A stretch of 5,722 bases of DNA from positions 1 through 5,722 of the forward strand of contig CAJZJI010000063.1 of the NCBI GenBank assembly GCA_916049935.1. The letters are read 5' to 3'. Position 1 is the first letter of the stretch; each line of letters opens with the position of its first letter. The stretch comes from an uncultured Streptococcus sp. (GTDB taxonomy: Bacteria > Bacillota > Bacilli > Lactobacillales > Aerococcaceae). Positions 1 to 5,722 of the stretch are shown piece after piece. Made by a program: the position numbers and the translations under genes. The notes beneath the pieces are model-generated. The model made no database searches. It was not told where the DNA came from and saw only the letters and a list, made by a program, of their open reading frames with translations.

Positions 1-204
1 TTTGCTCTCTGTATTCTTCTTTTTAGAGAAAAACATGCAGATATAGATAACGAACATCACTACTGCCATAATTAGCACTCTTGCTGCTAAGGCAAAATTA
101 TATAATGCTGCAATCGCACTTAACGCAAAGAAAATGATAGTCATATTTCTAACCGTTTCAAGAATTGGGCGTTTCCTTCCCATTGGATTTGGTCTATTAT
201 CCAT
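1..204 (-). CDS. Small two-helix membrane protein of unknown function, C-terminus outside the window
   Basis: An open frame of 68 codons starts at ATG 204-202 and runs to the window edge without a stop. The start is well supported: AAGGAG (210-215) lies 5 bases upstream, and the ATG follows the stop of the methyltransferase gene by 2 bases, so it is the next cistron of the same operon. The N-terminus is polar and basic (MDNRPNPMGRKRP). Two hydrophobic segments follow, roughly residues 21-41 (rich in A, I, F, L) and 43-59 (VLIMAVVMF...). They are separated by a single Arg42 and followed by a lysine cluster (SKKK, 60-63). By the positive-inside rule this suggests a hairpin with both ends in the cytoplasm, which is inference. 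I recognise no family and assign no function. The charged tail suggests the protein may end soon after the edge. Confidence 0.72.
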   Translation of the reverse strand, partial: MDNRPNPMGRKRPILETVRNMTIIFFALSAIAALYNFALAARVLIMAVVMFVIYICMFFSKKKNTESK

Positions 205-206
205 TG

Positions 207-977
207 TTACTCCTTCTTCTCTTTCGTTTTATACATTAATAGTGCCGAAGCAATAGCGACGTTCAGCGACTCTGCTTTCCCAAACATTGGAATCGTCACT
301 ACAACATCTGCTAAATCAATCACGTCATCAGAGACGCCTTGCCCTTCATTACCAACGACGATGGCTACATCCGTTGCTCCTTGTAAGATAGTGTAATCTT
401 TTGAATCACGGTGCAGTGCCGTTACTGCTACTTGCACACCTTTATCTTTAAGCGTTGGCAAGTAATCTTTCAAATCCGCTTGAAAAACCGGGATATGGAA
501 ATGGCTTCCTTGCATGGATCGAAGAACTTTATCGTTATATAAATCAACCGTTCCTGTTCCTAATACAACCGCATCAAATCCAGCAGCATCTGCCGTTCTC
601 ACAATCGTTCCTAAATTACCAGGATCTTGAACTGCATCTAACACAATGAAGCGACCGCTATAAGGCAATGACTCCTGTTTAACAATCTTCACAACTGCTA
701 AAATCCCTTGAGTGGTTTCCGTCATTGATAACTTATGGAAGACATCTTGAGAAACAACTAGCACCTGTACATCAGTTTGAGCCAACAGATTTTGGTAGTC
801 TTCAAGACGATTACTAGTAACCACAATCAATTCAATCGGAGCTTTTTCTTTAATCGCTTCTTCTATAAGATGCTCTCCTTCAAGAAGATACATCCCCGCT
901 TTCTTACGACCTTTTGCAGTCTGAAGTTTGACAAGCTCTTTAATTTTTTCATTTTTAGGTGAACTAATGATATCCAT
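207..977 (-). CDS. rlmP: TrmH/SpoU-family rRNA 2'-O-methyltransferase, YsgA/RlmP-like
   Basis: This is a 256-residue SPOUT-class enzyme that transfers a methyl group from S-adenosylmethionine to a ribose 2'-OH in RNA. Residues about 5-95 form the L30e-like substrate-binding domain (SPKNEKIKEL, LLEGEHLIEEA). Residues about 108-253 are the knotted catalytic domain, with motif 1 LDAVQDPGNLGTIVRTADAA (catalytic-type Arg in IVRTADAAG), motif 2 VVGNEGQGVS and motif 3 IPMFGKAESLNVAIASALL. Length and wording (QDPGNLGT, RSMQGSHFHIPV) closely match my memory of Bacillus subtilis YsgA, reported as RlmP, which methylates G2553 in the 23S A-loop. The exact target here is inferred; other TrmH-family paralogues such as RlmB are the alternative. 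The ATG at 977 has AAAAGGG (985-991) 7 bases upstream. It lies 4 bases after the preceding gene and 2 bases before the next, so it is an operon member. Confidence 0.9.
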   Translation of the reverse strand: MDIISSPKNEKIKELVKLQTAKGRKKAGMYLLEGEHLIEEAIKEKAPIELIVVTSNRLEDYQNLLAQTDVQVLVVSQDVFHKLSMTETTQGILAVVKIVKQESLPYSGRFIVLDAVQDPGNLGTIVRTADAAGFDAVVLGTGTVDLYNDKVLRSMQGSHFHIPVFQADLKDYLPTLKDKGVQVAVTALHRDSKDYTILQGATDVAIVVGNEGQGVSDDVIDLADVVVTIPMFGKAESLNVAIASALLMYKTKEKKE

Positions 978-981
978 ACAA

Positions 982-1347
982 CTACCCTTTTAATCCTTCT
1001 ATTGTATTCATGAGTTTCTTGACTTCTACTTTTTGATTTTGATGAAATCCACATTTCATAGGTACGACATAAGTTTCCTCTTTATCAAGATATTGCAATG
1101 TTAATTTGGGATTTCCTAAAAGTTTCTTCTCCATGGAAACCTTTTGAATGCGTTCTGAAGGGATAACGATTGGTCTATTCGCTCTCCATACACCTTCTTT
1201 AGAAGTTTCAAAAAGAACGAAACCATTTTTAGCCCAATAGAGTACAAAGGTTTGCTCCGCTTTTTCCAAAGCCACTAAGCTATCAGCATCCGTCATTTCG
1301 AATCCAAAAAAACTAATTTGACTTTTTAAATCCTCGATGATTTCCAT
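982..1347 (-). CDS. Conserved-looking 121-residue protein of unknown function, possibly PH-like fold
   Basis: I do not recognise a named family. The protein is small, soluble and without a signal peptide or membrane segment. After an acidic N-terminal stretch (1-30) it alternates hydrophobic strand-like segments and turns: TFVLYW (33-38), GFVLFE (42-47), RPIVIPSERIQKVSM (58-72), LTLQYL (82-87), TYVVPM (92-97). It ends in a helix-like segment (about 104-117). This order of strands followed by one C-terminal helix, with a central IPSERIQKV, resembles bacterial PH-like/GRAM-like domains; that is inference from pattern only. The ATG at 1347 has AAGGGG (1355-1360) 7 bases upstream. The gene overlaps the 3' end of the helicase gene by 35 bases in another frame and is followed after 4 bases by the methyltransferase. 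Tight packing between two RNA-acting enzymes suggests co-translation and a shared process. Confidence 0.82.
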   Translation of the reverse strand: MEIIEDLKSQISFFGFEMTDADSLVALEKAEQTFVLYWAKNGFVLFETSKEGVWRANRPIVIPSERIQKVSMEKKLLGNPKLTLQYLDKEETYVVPMKCGFHQNQKVEVKKLMNTIEGLKG

Positions 1348-2500
1348 TCTTATTCCCCTTCTTTCGTTTCTGAGTTGGTTTCTTAGAACTTACTTCTTTC
1401 TTTTTCGGTTGTGTGACTGGTTTTAATTGTCCTGCATATAGTTCAAACTGAACTAGTTTATGTTTTCCTGCAACCTTCTTCAAGTCTCTTAGTTCGCGGT
1501 CATTCACTAGACTGAGCACTAACCCTTCTTTTCCCATACGTCCTGTACGTCCTGAACGGTGGGTATATTGCTCCGTAGAATCTGCAATATCATAATGAAT
1601 GACAAGTGGTAAATCTTCAATATCGAGGCCACGCTGTGCGACATCGGTACTCAGTAAAAATGGAATCTGTCCCTTCTTAAATAAGTCGATTGCTTTCTTA
1701 CGTTCCGTTTGATGAGCGTCACTTGATAAAAGTGCAACTGGAACTTGATGATACGCTAACTTTTCGCCAAGTAATGCTGCATTTGCAATCGAATTGACAA
1801 ACACTAATGCCTGGTTTGCATTTTCGGAGAATGCTAGCTTGCGTAGCACTTCATCACGTTTTCTAGTTGGACATTCAATATATCCATGGGTTACGTTCGA
1901 ATGAGCAGAGTTCCCCTCTGAAACTTCAACAAAAGTCGGAAGCATATTAATCCATTTATTAACTTCTTCTAAATTCTTATTCTTTGTTGCAGAGAAACAA
2001 AGCACTTGTCTTTCAGAAGGAAGTTTCTTTACAAGTTCTCTTGTGTTATTCAATTGTTCTGGATCGAGTAAATAATCGGCTTCATCTAATACAAGCATTT
2101 CTACTTGGTGAAGCTTTAATTTGCGAAGTTTTGAAAGCTCTAGTAATCGTCCTGGTGTTCCTACAACAATTTCTGGTTTATCTTTCAACTTCTCTACTTG
2201 TCGTTTTACGTTTGCCCCACCCGCTAAAACTTGCACACGAATTTCAGGTGTTTTCCATTCTCTAATCACTGCTCCAATTTGTTGAGCTAATTCTTGAGAG
2301 GGCGCCACAATCAAAGCTTGCAACGTTTTGTCCGCTTTAACTCTTTCTAAAATAGGAACGACATAGGCTAAAGTCTTCCCAGTCCCTGTTGGTGAGATAG
2401 CTACGATATCTGTTCCCTCTTTAATCAGTTCTTGTGTCTTTTCTTGTATCGGTGTTAATGTGTGGAAGCCATGTTGCTCCCAAATTGTTTTTGTATTCAT
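1313..2500 (-). CDS. yfmL: DEAD-box ATP-dependent RNA helicase, YfmL-like
   Basis: This is a cytoplasmic RNA helicase that uses ATP to remodel RNA or RNA-protein complexes. I choose ATG 2500 (395 residues) because AAAGGA (2506-2511) lies 5 bases upstream, and because upstream starts (TTG 2572, ATG 2545) lack a Shine-Dalgarno and overlap the promoter. Motifs in 395-residue numbering: Q motif GFHTLTPIQ (11-19), Walker A SPTGTGKT (36-43), Ia PSQELAQQ (67-74), GG (94-95), Ib TPGR (115-118), DEAD (139-142), SAT (170-172), motif V TDVAQRGLD (285-293), motif VI HRSGRTGR (314-321). Motif V has AQRGLD where ARGLD is usually preceded by Ala. The tail from about 364 is very Lys/Arg-rich, typical of an RNA-binding extension. 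GGANVKRQVEKL and AESPTGTGKT-type wording match B. subtilis YfmL (376 residues), a helicase linked to ribosome assembly. It is the first gene of the operon. Confidence 0.93.
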   Translation of the reverse strand: MNTKTIWEQHGFHTLTPIQEKTQELIKEGTDIVAISPTGTGKTLAYVVPILERVKADKTLQALIVAPSQELAQQIGAVIREWKTPEIRVQVLAGGANVKRQVEKLKDKPEIVVGTPGRLLELSKLRKLKLHQVEMLVLDEADYLLDPEQLNNTRELVKKLPSERQVLCFSATKNKNLEEVNKWINMLPTFVEVSEGNSAHSNVTHGYIECPTRKRDEVLRKLAFSENANQALVFVNSIANAALLGEKLAYHQVPVALLSSDAHQTERKKAIDLFKKGQIPFLLSTDVAQRGLDIEDLPLVIHYDIADSTEQYTHRSGRTGRMGKEGLVLSLVNDRELRDLKKVAGKHKLVQFELYAGQLKPVTQPKKKEVSSKKPTQKRKKGNKNGNHRGFKKSN

Positions 2501-2505
2501 AAGTG

Positions 2506-2511
2506 TCCTTT
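2506..2511 (-). promoter_or_regulatory. Ribosome binding site deciding the helicase start
   Basis: On the minus strand AAAGGA, within GGAAAGGA (2506-2513), is 5 bases before ATG 2500. Neither of the longer in-frame starts has a comparable site, so this sets the N-terminus at MNTKTIWEQHGF, in line with the length of YfmL. Confidence 0.7.
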
Positions 2512-2543
2512 CCGATAACCATTTGTTCTTTTGAGTCCTATTC

Positions 2544-2572
2544 ATTTTAACGAAGAAATGCCTATACTTCAA
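2544..2572 (-). promoter_or_regulatory. Sigma-A-type promoter of the helicase-methyltransferase operon
   Basis: Reading the minus strand, -35 TTGAAG (2567-2572) and -10 TAAAAT (2544-2549, 5 of 6 consensus bases) are separated by exactly 17 bases. Transcription would begin near 2537, giving a leader of about 37 bases before ATG 2500. The site sits just after the terminator of the upstream transporter unit, where an operon promoter is needed. The prediction is by eye and not from mapped transcripts. Confidence 0.6.
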
Positions 2573-2590
2573 ATAGTTTCAACGTTTGTA

Positions 2591-2623
2591 TAAAAAAAGA
2601 GAACTGCTCTTACACAGTTCTCT
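2591..2623 (-). terminator. Rho-independent terminator of the amino-acid transporter operon
   Basis: A perfect 9-bp inverted repeat, AGAGAACTG (2598-2606) and CAGTTCTCT (2615-2623), encloses an 8-base loop. On the minus strand the stem is followed at once by a run of T (complement of A at 2592-2598). It starts 14 bases after the permease stop codon. The plus-strand side lacks a T run, so it acts for leftward transcription only. Confidence 0.9.
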
Positions 2624-2636
2624 GTACTAATTTCTA

Positions 2637-3296
2637 TTAAAGTGCCATTTTCTTTTCTAAATATCGTTGCCCCTGTTCAAAAAGCAAACAGATAATCCAG
2701 TAAATAATGGCCACCAAAATATAAACCGTCATATAGTTTTGTTCACGTCCACCCACAATTTTCGCATTTTGGAAAATGTCAGGTAGTGAAATCATCGCAA
2801 CAAGAGACGATCCCTTAATCATATCCAGTAACACATTACTTAATGGTGGAATGGCGATTCGGAATGCTTGTGGAACGATGACTTTTTGCAACGATTGTCG
2901 ATAACTCATTCCAAGAGACATCGCTGCTTCCCATTGACCATTATCCACTGCGTCCATGGCCGAACGCAACACTTCAGAAATATACGCACTACTTGCGATA
3001 CTAAAGCAAAGGAGCGCACAGACTAAAGCCGGTAACGTTATTTTTAAAAATGGTAACCCAAAATATAGTAAGAATAAAAATACTAAAGTTGGTGTTCCGC
3101 GCATAAAGGAAACATGAAATGTCGCAATCCATCTTAATAAACGGAATCTTGAACGTCTCATTAAAACAAGAACGAATCCTAAAATCGTTCCGAAAACAAA
3201 ACTCGTTAATGCAACTCCTAATGTATATCCCAATCCACTAAGAATAAACCAAAAGTTATTGATTGCAATATTGATATCGAAAATTTTATTTAACAT
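2637..3296 (-). CDS. Amino-acid ABC transporter permease, HisM/GlnP family
   Basis: This 219-residue integral membrane protein forms the transmembrane channel of a polar amino-acid importer. Hydrophobic segments lie at about 15-46, 70-88, 88-106, 150-172 and 188-207, consistent with the five-helix topology of the His/Glu/Gln/Arg permease family. RGTPTLVFLF (66-75) is the family signature. The cytoplasmic EAA loop that docks the ATPase is at about 120-150: GQWEAAMSLGMS...VIVPQAFRIAIPPLSN. Length is normal. The ATG (3296) follows the stop of the binding-protein gene by one base, and I see no clear Shine-Dalgarno inside the end of that gene, so translation is probably coupled. A terminator follows directly, so no ATPase is encoded in this unit; the partner must be elsewhere. 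The substrate cannot be told from the permease alone. Confidence 0.92.
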   Translation of the reverse strand: MLNKIFDINIAINNFWFILSGLGYTLGVALTSFVFGTILGFVLVLMRRSRFRLLRWIATFHVSFMRGTPTLVFLFLLYFGLPFLKITLPALVCALLCFSIASSAYISEVLRSAMDAVDNGQWEAAMSLGMSYRQSLQKVIVPQAFRIAIPPLSNVLLDMIKGSSLVAMISLPDIFQNAKIVGGREQNYMTVYILVAIIYWIICLLFEQGQRYLEKKMAL

Positions 3297-3297
3297 A

Positions 3298-4173
3298 TTA
3301 GTCTACATCTGAAATATCGATTTTTTCTGTTTTGAAATCTTTAGGTTCTGTTACGTCTTGACCAGCGAAGAATTGTTCAGAGATTTTTTTCAAAGTTCCG
3401 TCTTTCTTCATCGCATCCATAGCTTCATTAAATTTGTCACGTAACACAGTGTTGTTTAGTGAAATTGAGAAACTTGCGCTATATGGGTTTGCATAAACGC
3501 CTTCGTTAATCTTAATGTCATATTTATCTTTAGCAAAAGCAACGGCGATTGATTGTAAGTAGTAATCGTTGATAATTACATCAGTACGACCGTTTACTAA
3601 ATCAGACATATATACGTCATTTGTTACGTTGTCATATACGACTAATTCAGCACCAAGTTTTTTAGCAATCTTCATGTAGTTTGTACTTGCAGCACCTGCA
3701 GCTTTTTTACCTTTTACATCTTCCCAAGAATGAATTCCTGAATTGTCGCTTCCACGAACAACCATTGATGTAAATGAGTATTTATGAGGTGTAGTGTGTA
3801 AGTATGCGTCGAAGTTTTTCGCACCTTCTTCAATTGAGTAGTTTGCGATATCTGTCATACCACTGTCTAAAGCTGTTAACATTCCGTCAACACCCATTTC
3901 AGTAAATTCAACTTTAAGGTTTAAGCGTTTCGCAACTTCCTTCATAATTTCCACATCGTAACCCGTTAATTCGTTCTTATCATTATGGAATGATTGTGGA
4001 TATAAAGTACCTGCAGTTGATACTTTAATGACACCTGATTCAACAATTTTGTCCCAGTTCGCTTGCGCTTCTGAAACTGATACAGTTGTTTCTTGTGTTT
4101 TAGTTGTGTTTGCTCCGCATGCTGCTAATAATGTAGCCACAGCAACGAAACCAGCTTTCATCCATTTTTTCAT
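3298..4173 (-). CDS. Amino-acid ABC transporter substrate-binding lipoprotein, SBP family 3
   Basis: This is an extracellular, membrane-anchored receptor that delivers a small polar substrate, probably an amino acid, to the adjacent permease. I choose ATG 4173 (291 residues) over GTG 4185, which lies inside the Shine-Dalgarno (4181-4189). The N-terminus MKKWMK, a hydrophobic core and lipobox LAAC form a type II signal peptide, with the lipidated cysteine at 19. The mature protein is a family-3 two-lobe binding fold: VIKVSTAGTLYPQSF, ELTGYDVEIMKEVAKRL, GMLTALDSGMTDIAN, DLVNGRTDVIINDYYL, and near the C-terminus KKDGTLKKISEQFFAGQDVT. Oddly, the segment usually reading T-x-x-R, whose Arg binds the ligand carboxylate in HisJ-type proteins, reads SIEEGAKNFDAY, with Gly117 by my alignment. 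The ligand may thus differ from a standard amino acid. The gene is cotranscribed with the permease one base downstream. Confidence 0.92.
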   Translation of the reverse strand: MKKWMKAGFVAVATLLAACGANTTKTQETTVSVSEAQANWDKIVESGVIKVSTAGTLYPQSFHNDKNELTGYDVEIMKEVAKRLNLKVEFTEMGVDGMLTALDSGMTDIANYSIEEGAKNFDAYLHTTPHKYSFTSMVVRGSDNSGIHSWEDVKGKKAAGAASTNYMKIAKKLGAELVVYDNVTNDVYMSDLVNGRTDVIINDYYLQSIAVAFAKDKYDIKINEGVYANPYSASFSISLNNTVLRDKFNEAMDAMKKDGTLKKISEQFFAGQDVTEPKDFKTEKIDISDVD

Positions 4174-4180
4174 TGGTTTA

Positions 4181-4189
4181 ACCACCTTT
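4181..4189 (-). promoter_or_regulatory. Ribosome binding site deciding the lipoprotein start
   Basis: On the minus strand AAAGGTGGT matches the ideal AAAGGAGGT in 8 of 9 bases and ends 7 bases before ATG 4173. The alternative GTG at 4185-4183 lies within this site and so cannot be its start. Choosing the ATG removes four residues (MVKP) from the longest frame. Confidence 0.75.
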
Positions 4190-4212
4190 TGTTTATTTTT
4201 TCAACATAGTGA

Positions 4213-4241
4213 ACGATACCATACTCCGCTTTAAAACACAA
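4213..4241 (-). promoter_or_regulatory. Candidate extended -10 promoter of the transporter operon
   Basis: Minus strand: -10 TATCGT (4213-4218, 4 of 6) preceded directly by TGG, an extended -10 element (TGn), and a weak -35 TTGTGT (4236-4241) at a 17-base spacing. The leader would be about 30 bases. It is the best candidate between the uvrC terminator and the lipoprotein start. I see no obvious operator palindrome beside it. Confidence 0.42.
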
Positions 4242-4255
4242 TGAATAAAGCTTGA

Positions 4256-4298
4256 AAAACAAAATAAAAATGAAACAGATTTTACAACCTGTTTCATT
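4256..4298 (-). terminator. Rho-independent terminator of uvrC
   Basis: A perfect 10-bp inverted repeat, AATGAAACAG (4269-4278) and CTGTTTCATT (4289-4298), has a 10-base loop. On the minus strand it is followed by TTTTATTTTGTTTT (complement of 4255-4268). It begins 16 bases after the uvrC stop. The stem is AT-rich, so termination may be partial, but it separates uvrC from the transporter unit. Confidence 0.82.
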
Positions 4299-4314
4299 CT
4301 AAATTTTTATATAG

Positions 4315-5674
4315 TTATTTACCTAGTTCTTCAAGAATATTTCGGGCTACTCTCTCGGAAATTCCGATAGTTTGTAACTCCTCAAGACTAGCTTGTTTCA
4401 TTGCTGTTATCGTTTTAAAATGACGCAATAGTTTCTTTCTTGTTTGCGGACCGACACCATCAATCATTTCCAATTTCGAAGCAAATGTATTTTTACTTCG
4501 CACTTGTCTATGGAACGTAATCGCAAATCTGTGAACTTCCTCTTGCACACGTTGTATTAGTTGGAATGCTTGTCCTTTTCTATCTAAATCGATTTCCTTA
4601 TAGTCTTCACCATAGAGTAATGTAGCGGTTTTGTGTTTTTCATTTTTCACCATTCCACAAACAGGAATCTCTAGACCTAATTCATCTTCTAAAACTTCAA
4701 TAGCAGCTCTCATTTGGATTTTACCGCCATCCATTAAGATCAAATCTGGAAGTCTAGCTCCTTCTCTTAGTAATCTTGAATAGCGTCTACGAATGACTTC
4801 TTGTGTCGTCGCAAATTCGTGACTACCTACAACAGTCTTCACTTTAAACTTACGGTAATTCTTTCGGTCTGGTTTTCCATCCTTAAAGACCACCATCGCA
4901 GATACTGGATTGGTTCCTTGAATATTCGAATGGTCAAATGATTCAATCACTGATACTTTTTCTAACCCTAACGCTTCTGAAAGTTCTTCTAGGGCACCTT
5001 TTGTCTTCAACTGACTTTGCTCTTCTCTTCTGAACTTCTCATTTAATGAAATCTCACTATTTTGAGTAGCAAGGTCTAACATTCGTTTCTTAGAGCCACG
5101 TTTTGGTGTCATCACCTTCACACCGAGCGTTTCTGATAATAGTTCTTGGTCAATCGCTTCTGGAACCAAGATTTCTTTTGGAAGAATATGGTTTTGGTCT
5201 TCATAAAACTGAATGATAAATGATAGGACTTCATCTTCTATCTGATCATAAATCGGAAACATCGCTGCTTCACGTTTAATAATCGTCGACTGTCTGAGTA
5301 AGAAGACTTGAATAGAAATCCATCCTCTATCAACGACATAAGAGAACACATCTCGGTTCGTGAAATCTGCGTTCATGATGTTTTGTTTCTCGACGGTTGC
5401 TTCGATGTACTTAATTTGATCACGATAATCCATTGCTTTTTCAAAATCGAGTCTTTCGGAAGCTTCATTCATCTTCGAAGTCAAATCATCTTTAATCGTC
5501 TTCACATCTCCGTTTAAGAATCGTTGGATTTTCTTGATTTGCGCATCATACTCTTCTTTTGAAACTTCATGATCACAACAACCAATACATTGCCCTAGAT
5601 GGTAATAGAAACAAGCTCGTGTTTCATTCTTCCCACATTTTCGAAGTGGATAGATTTTCTGGATCAGTTGCTGC
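4315..5674 (-). CDS. uvrC: UvrABC excinuclease subunit C, 5' end missing (contig edge)
   Basis: UvrC makes the dual incisions in nucleotide excision repair after UvrA/UvrB damage recognition. The native part is 452 residues against about 590-600 for the family, so roughly 145 N-terminal residues, including the GIY-YIG nuclease that cuts the 3' side, lie off the contig. Numbering from the apparent GTG at 5691: a cysteine cluster at 19, 27, 35 and 39 (iron-sulfur ligands in E. coli UvrC), a UVR helix pair that binds UvrB (about 68-103, LDFEKAMDYRDQIKYIE), then the RNase H-like 5' nuclease with catalytic-type Asp253 (SFDHSNIQG), Asp321 (LILMDGGKIQ) and His387 (EVHRFAITFHRQ). Tandem helix-hairpin-helix motifs follow at 406-427 and 435-456. 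Residues 1-6 (MCSSDL) are translated Illumina adapter and not protein. The gene was presumably intact in the organism. Confidence 0.95.
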
Positions 5675-5722
5675 AGATCGGAAGAGCACACGTCTGAACT
5701 CCAGTCACCTGAAGCTATCTCG
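5675..5722 (+). other. Illumina TruSeq-type adapter and index read-through (sequencing artefact)
   Basis: From 5675 the sequence is the standard Illumina read-1 3' adapter: AGATCGGAAGAGC, continuing ACACGTCTGAACTCCAGTCAC to 5708 without mismatch. Next is an 8-base index CTGAAGCT (5709-5716), which I recall as TruSeq HT index D707, then ATCTCG (5717-5722), the start of the constant flow-cell sequence. This is library construct and not genomic DNA. It truncates uvrC and creates a false GTG start at 5691-5689. Bases around 5675 could coincide with genome by chance, so the junction is certain only to a base or two. Confidence 0.98.

Noticed and set aside
455..649. Plus-strand open frame of 64 codons, and similar ones at 777-962, 1984-2265, 4028-4234 and 5308-5517
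   Set aside because: Each lies antisense within, or mostly within, a well-supported conserved gene, and the translations have no recognisable domain. They are shadows of the minus-strand coding frames.
863..1054. Minus-strand open frame of 63 codons across the methyltransferase start
   Set aside because: It is a different frame of two confidently called genes and has a composition typical of an out-of-frame shadow.
2501..2572. Longer helicase frame starting at TTG 2572 or ATG 2545
   Set aside because: Neither start has a Shine-Dalgarno, and both overlap the predicted -35/-10 elements. ATG 2500 has AAAGGA and gives a YfmL-like length.
2573..2640. Hairpin considered as a riboswitch or attenuator for the helicase operon
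   Set aside because: It lies upstream of the predicted helicase promoter and is a simple 9-bp stem plus T run directly after the permease stop, which fits an ordinary terminator.
4174..4185. Lipoprotein start at GTG 4185 (adds MVKP)
   Set aside because: The codon lies inside the Shine-Dalgarno that serves ATG 4173, and the signal peptide is complete and typical from the ATG.
4315..5691. A natural short UvrC (Cho-like or single-nuclease variant)
   Set aside because: The start codon and first residues are adapter sequence. The domains present are those of the C-terminal three quarters of ordinary UvrC, so the missing part is due to the contig end.

Overview
The window looks like the end of a draft or metagenomic contig from a low-GC Bacillota, most likely Lactobacillales. 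The evidence is AT-rich intergenic DNA, strong AGGAGG-type ribosome binding sites, Gram-positive lipoprotein transport architecture, and homologues of Bacillus YfmL and YsgA/RlmP. I cannot name the genus. Every gene I accept reads on the minus strand, so transcription runs from high to low coordinates.

Right end (4255-5722): the 3' three quarters of uvrC (nucleotide excision repair), closed by a rho-independent terminator. Its 5' part is not interrupted biologically. The contig runs into 48 bases of Illumina adapter plus index (5675-5722), so the first ~145 residues of UvrC are missing and the apparent GTG start lies inside adapter.

Middle (2591-4241): a short, self-contained transcription unit with its own candidate promoter and terminator. 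It encodes a polar amino-acid ABC substrate-binding lipoprotein and its permease, separated by one base. No ATPase gene is present.

Left part (1-2572): an operon starting from a good sigma-A-type promoter. It contains a YfmL-like DEAD-box RNA helicase, a 121-residue protein of unknown function overlapping it by 35 bases, an rRNA 2'-O-methyltransferase of the TrmH/SpoU family (YsgA/RlmP-like), and the start of a small two-helix membrane protein that leaves the window. Spacings are -35, +4 and +2 bases, each start has its own Shine-Dalgarno, and no terminator is visible between them. Helicase and methyltransferase together suggest a role in 23S rRNA maturation.

The biology is mostly ordinary core genome. 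The least ordinary items are the adapter at the contig end, the ABC pair without ATPase whose binding protein lacks the usual ligand-binding arginine, and the uncharacterised proteins in the ribosome-related operon. I found no mobile element, CRISPR array, tRNA, rRNA or riboswitch, and no gene-free stretch over 300 bases.
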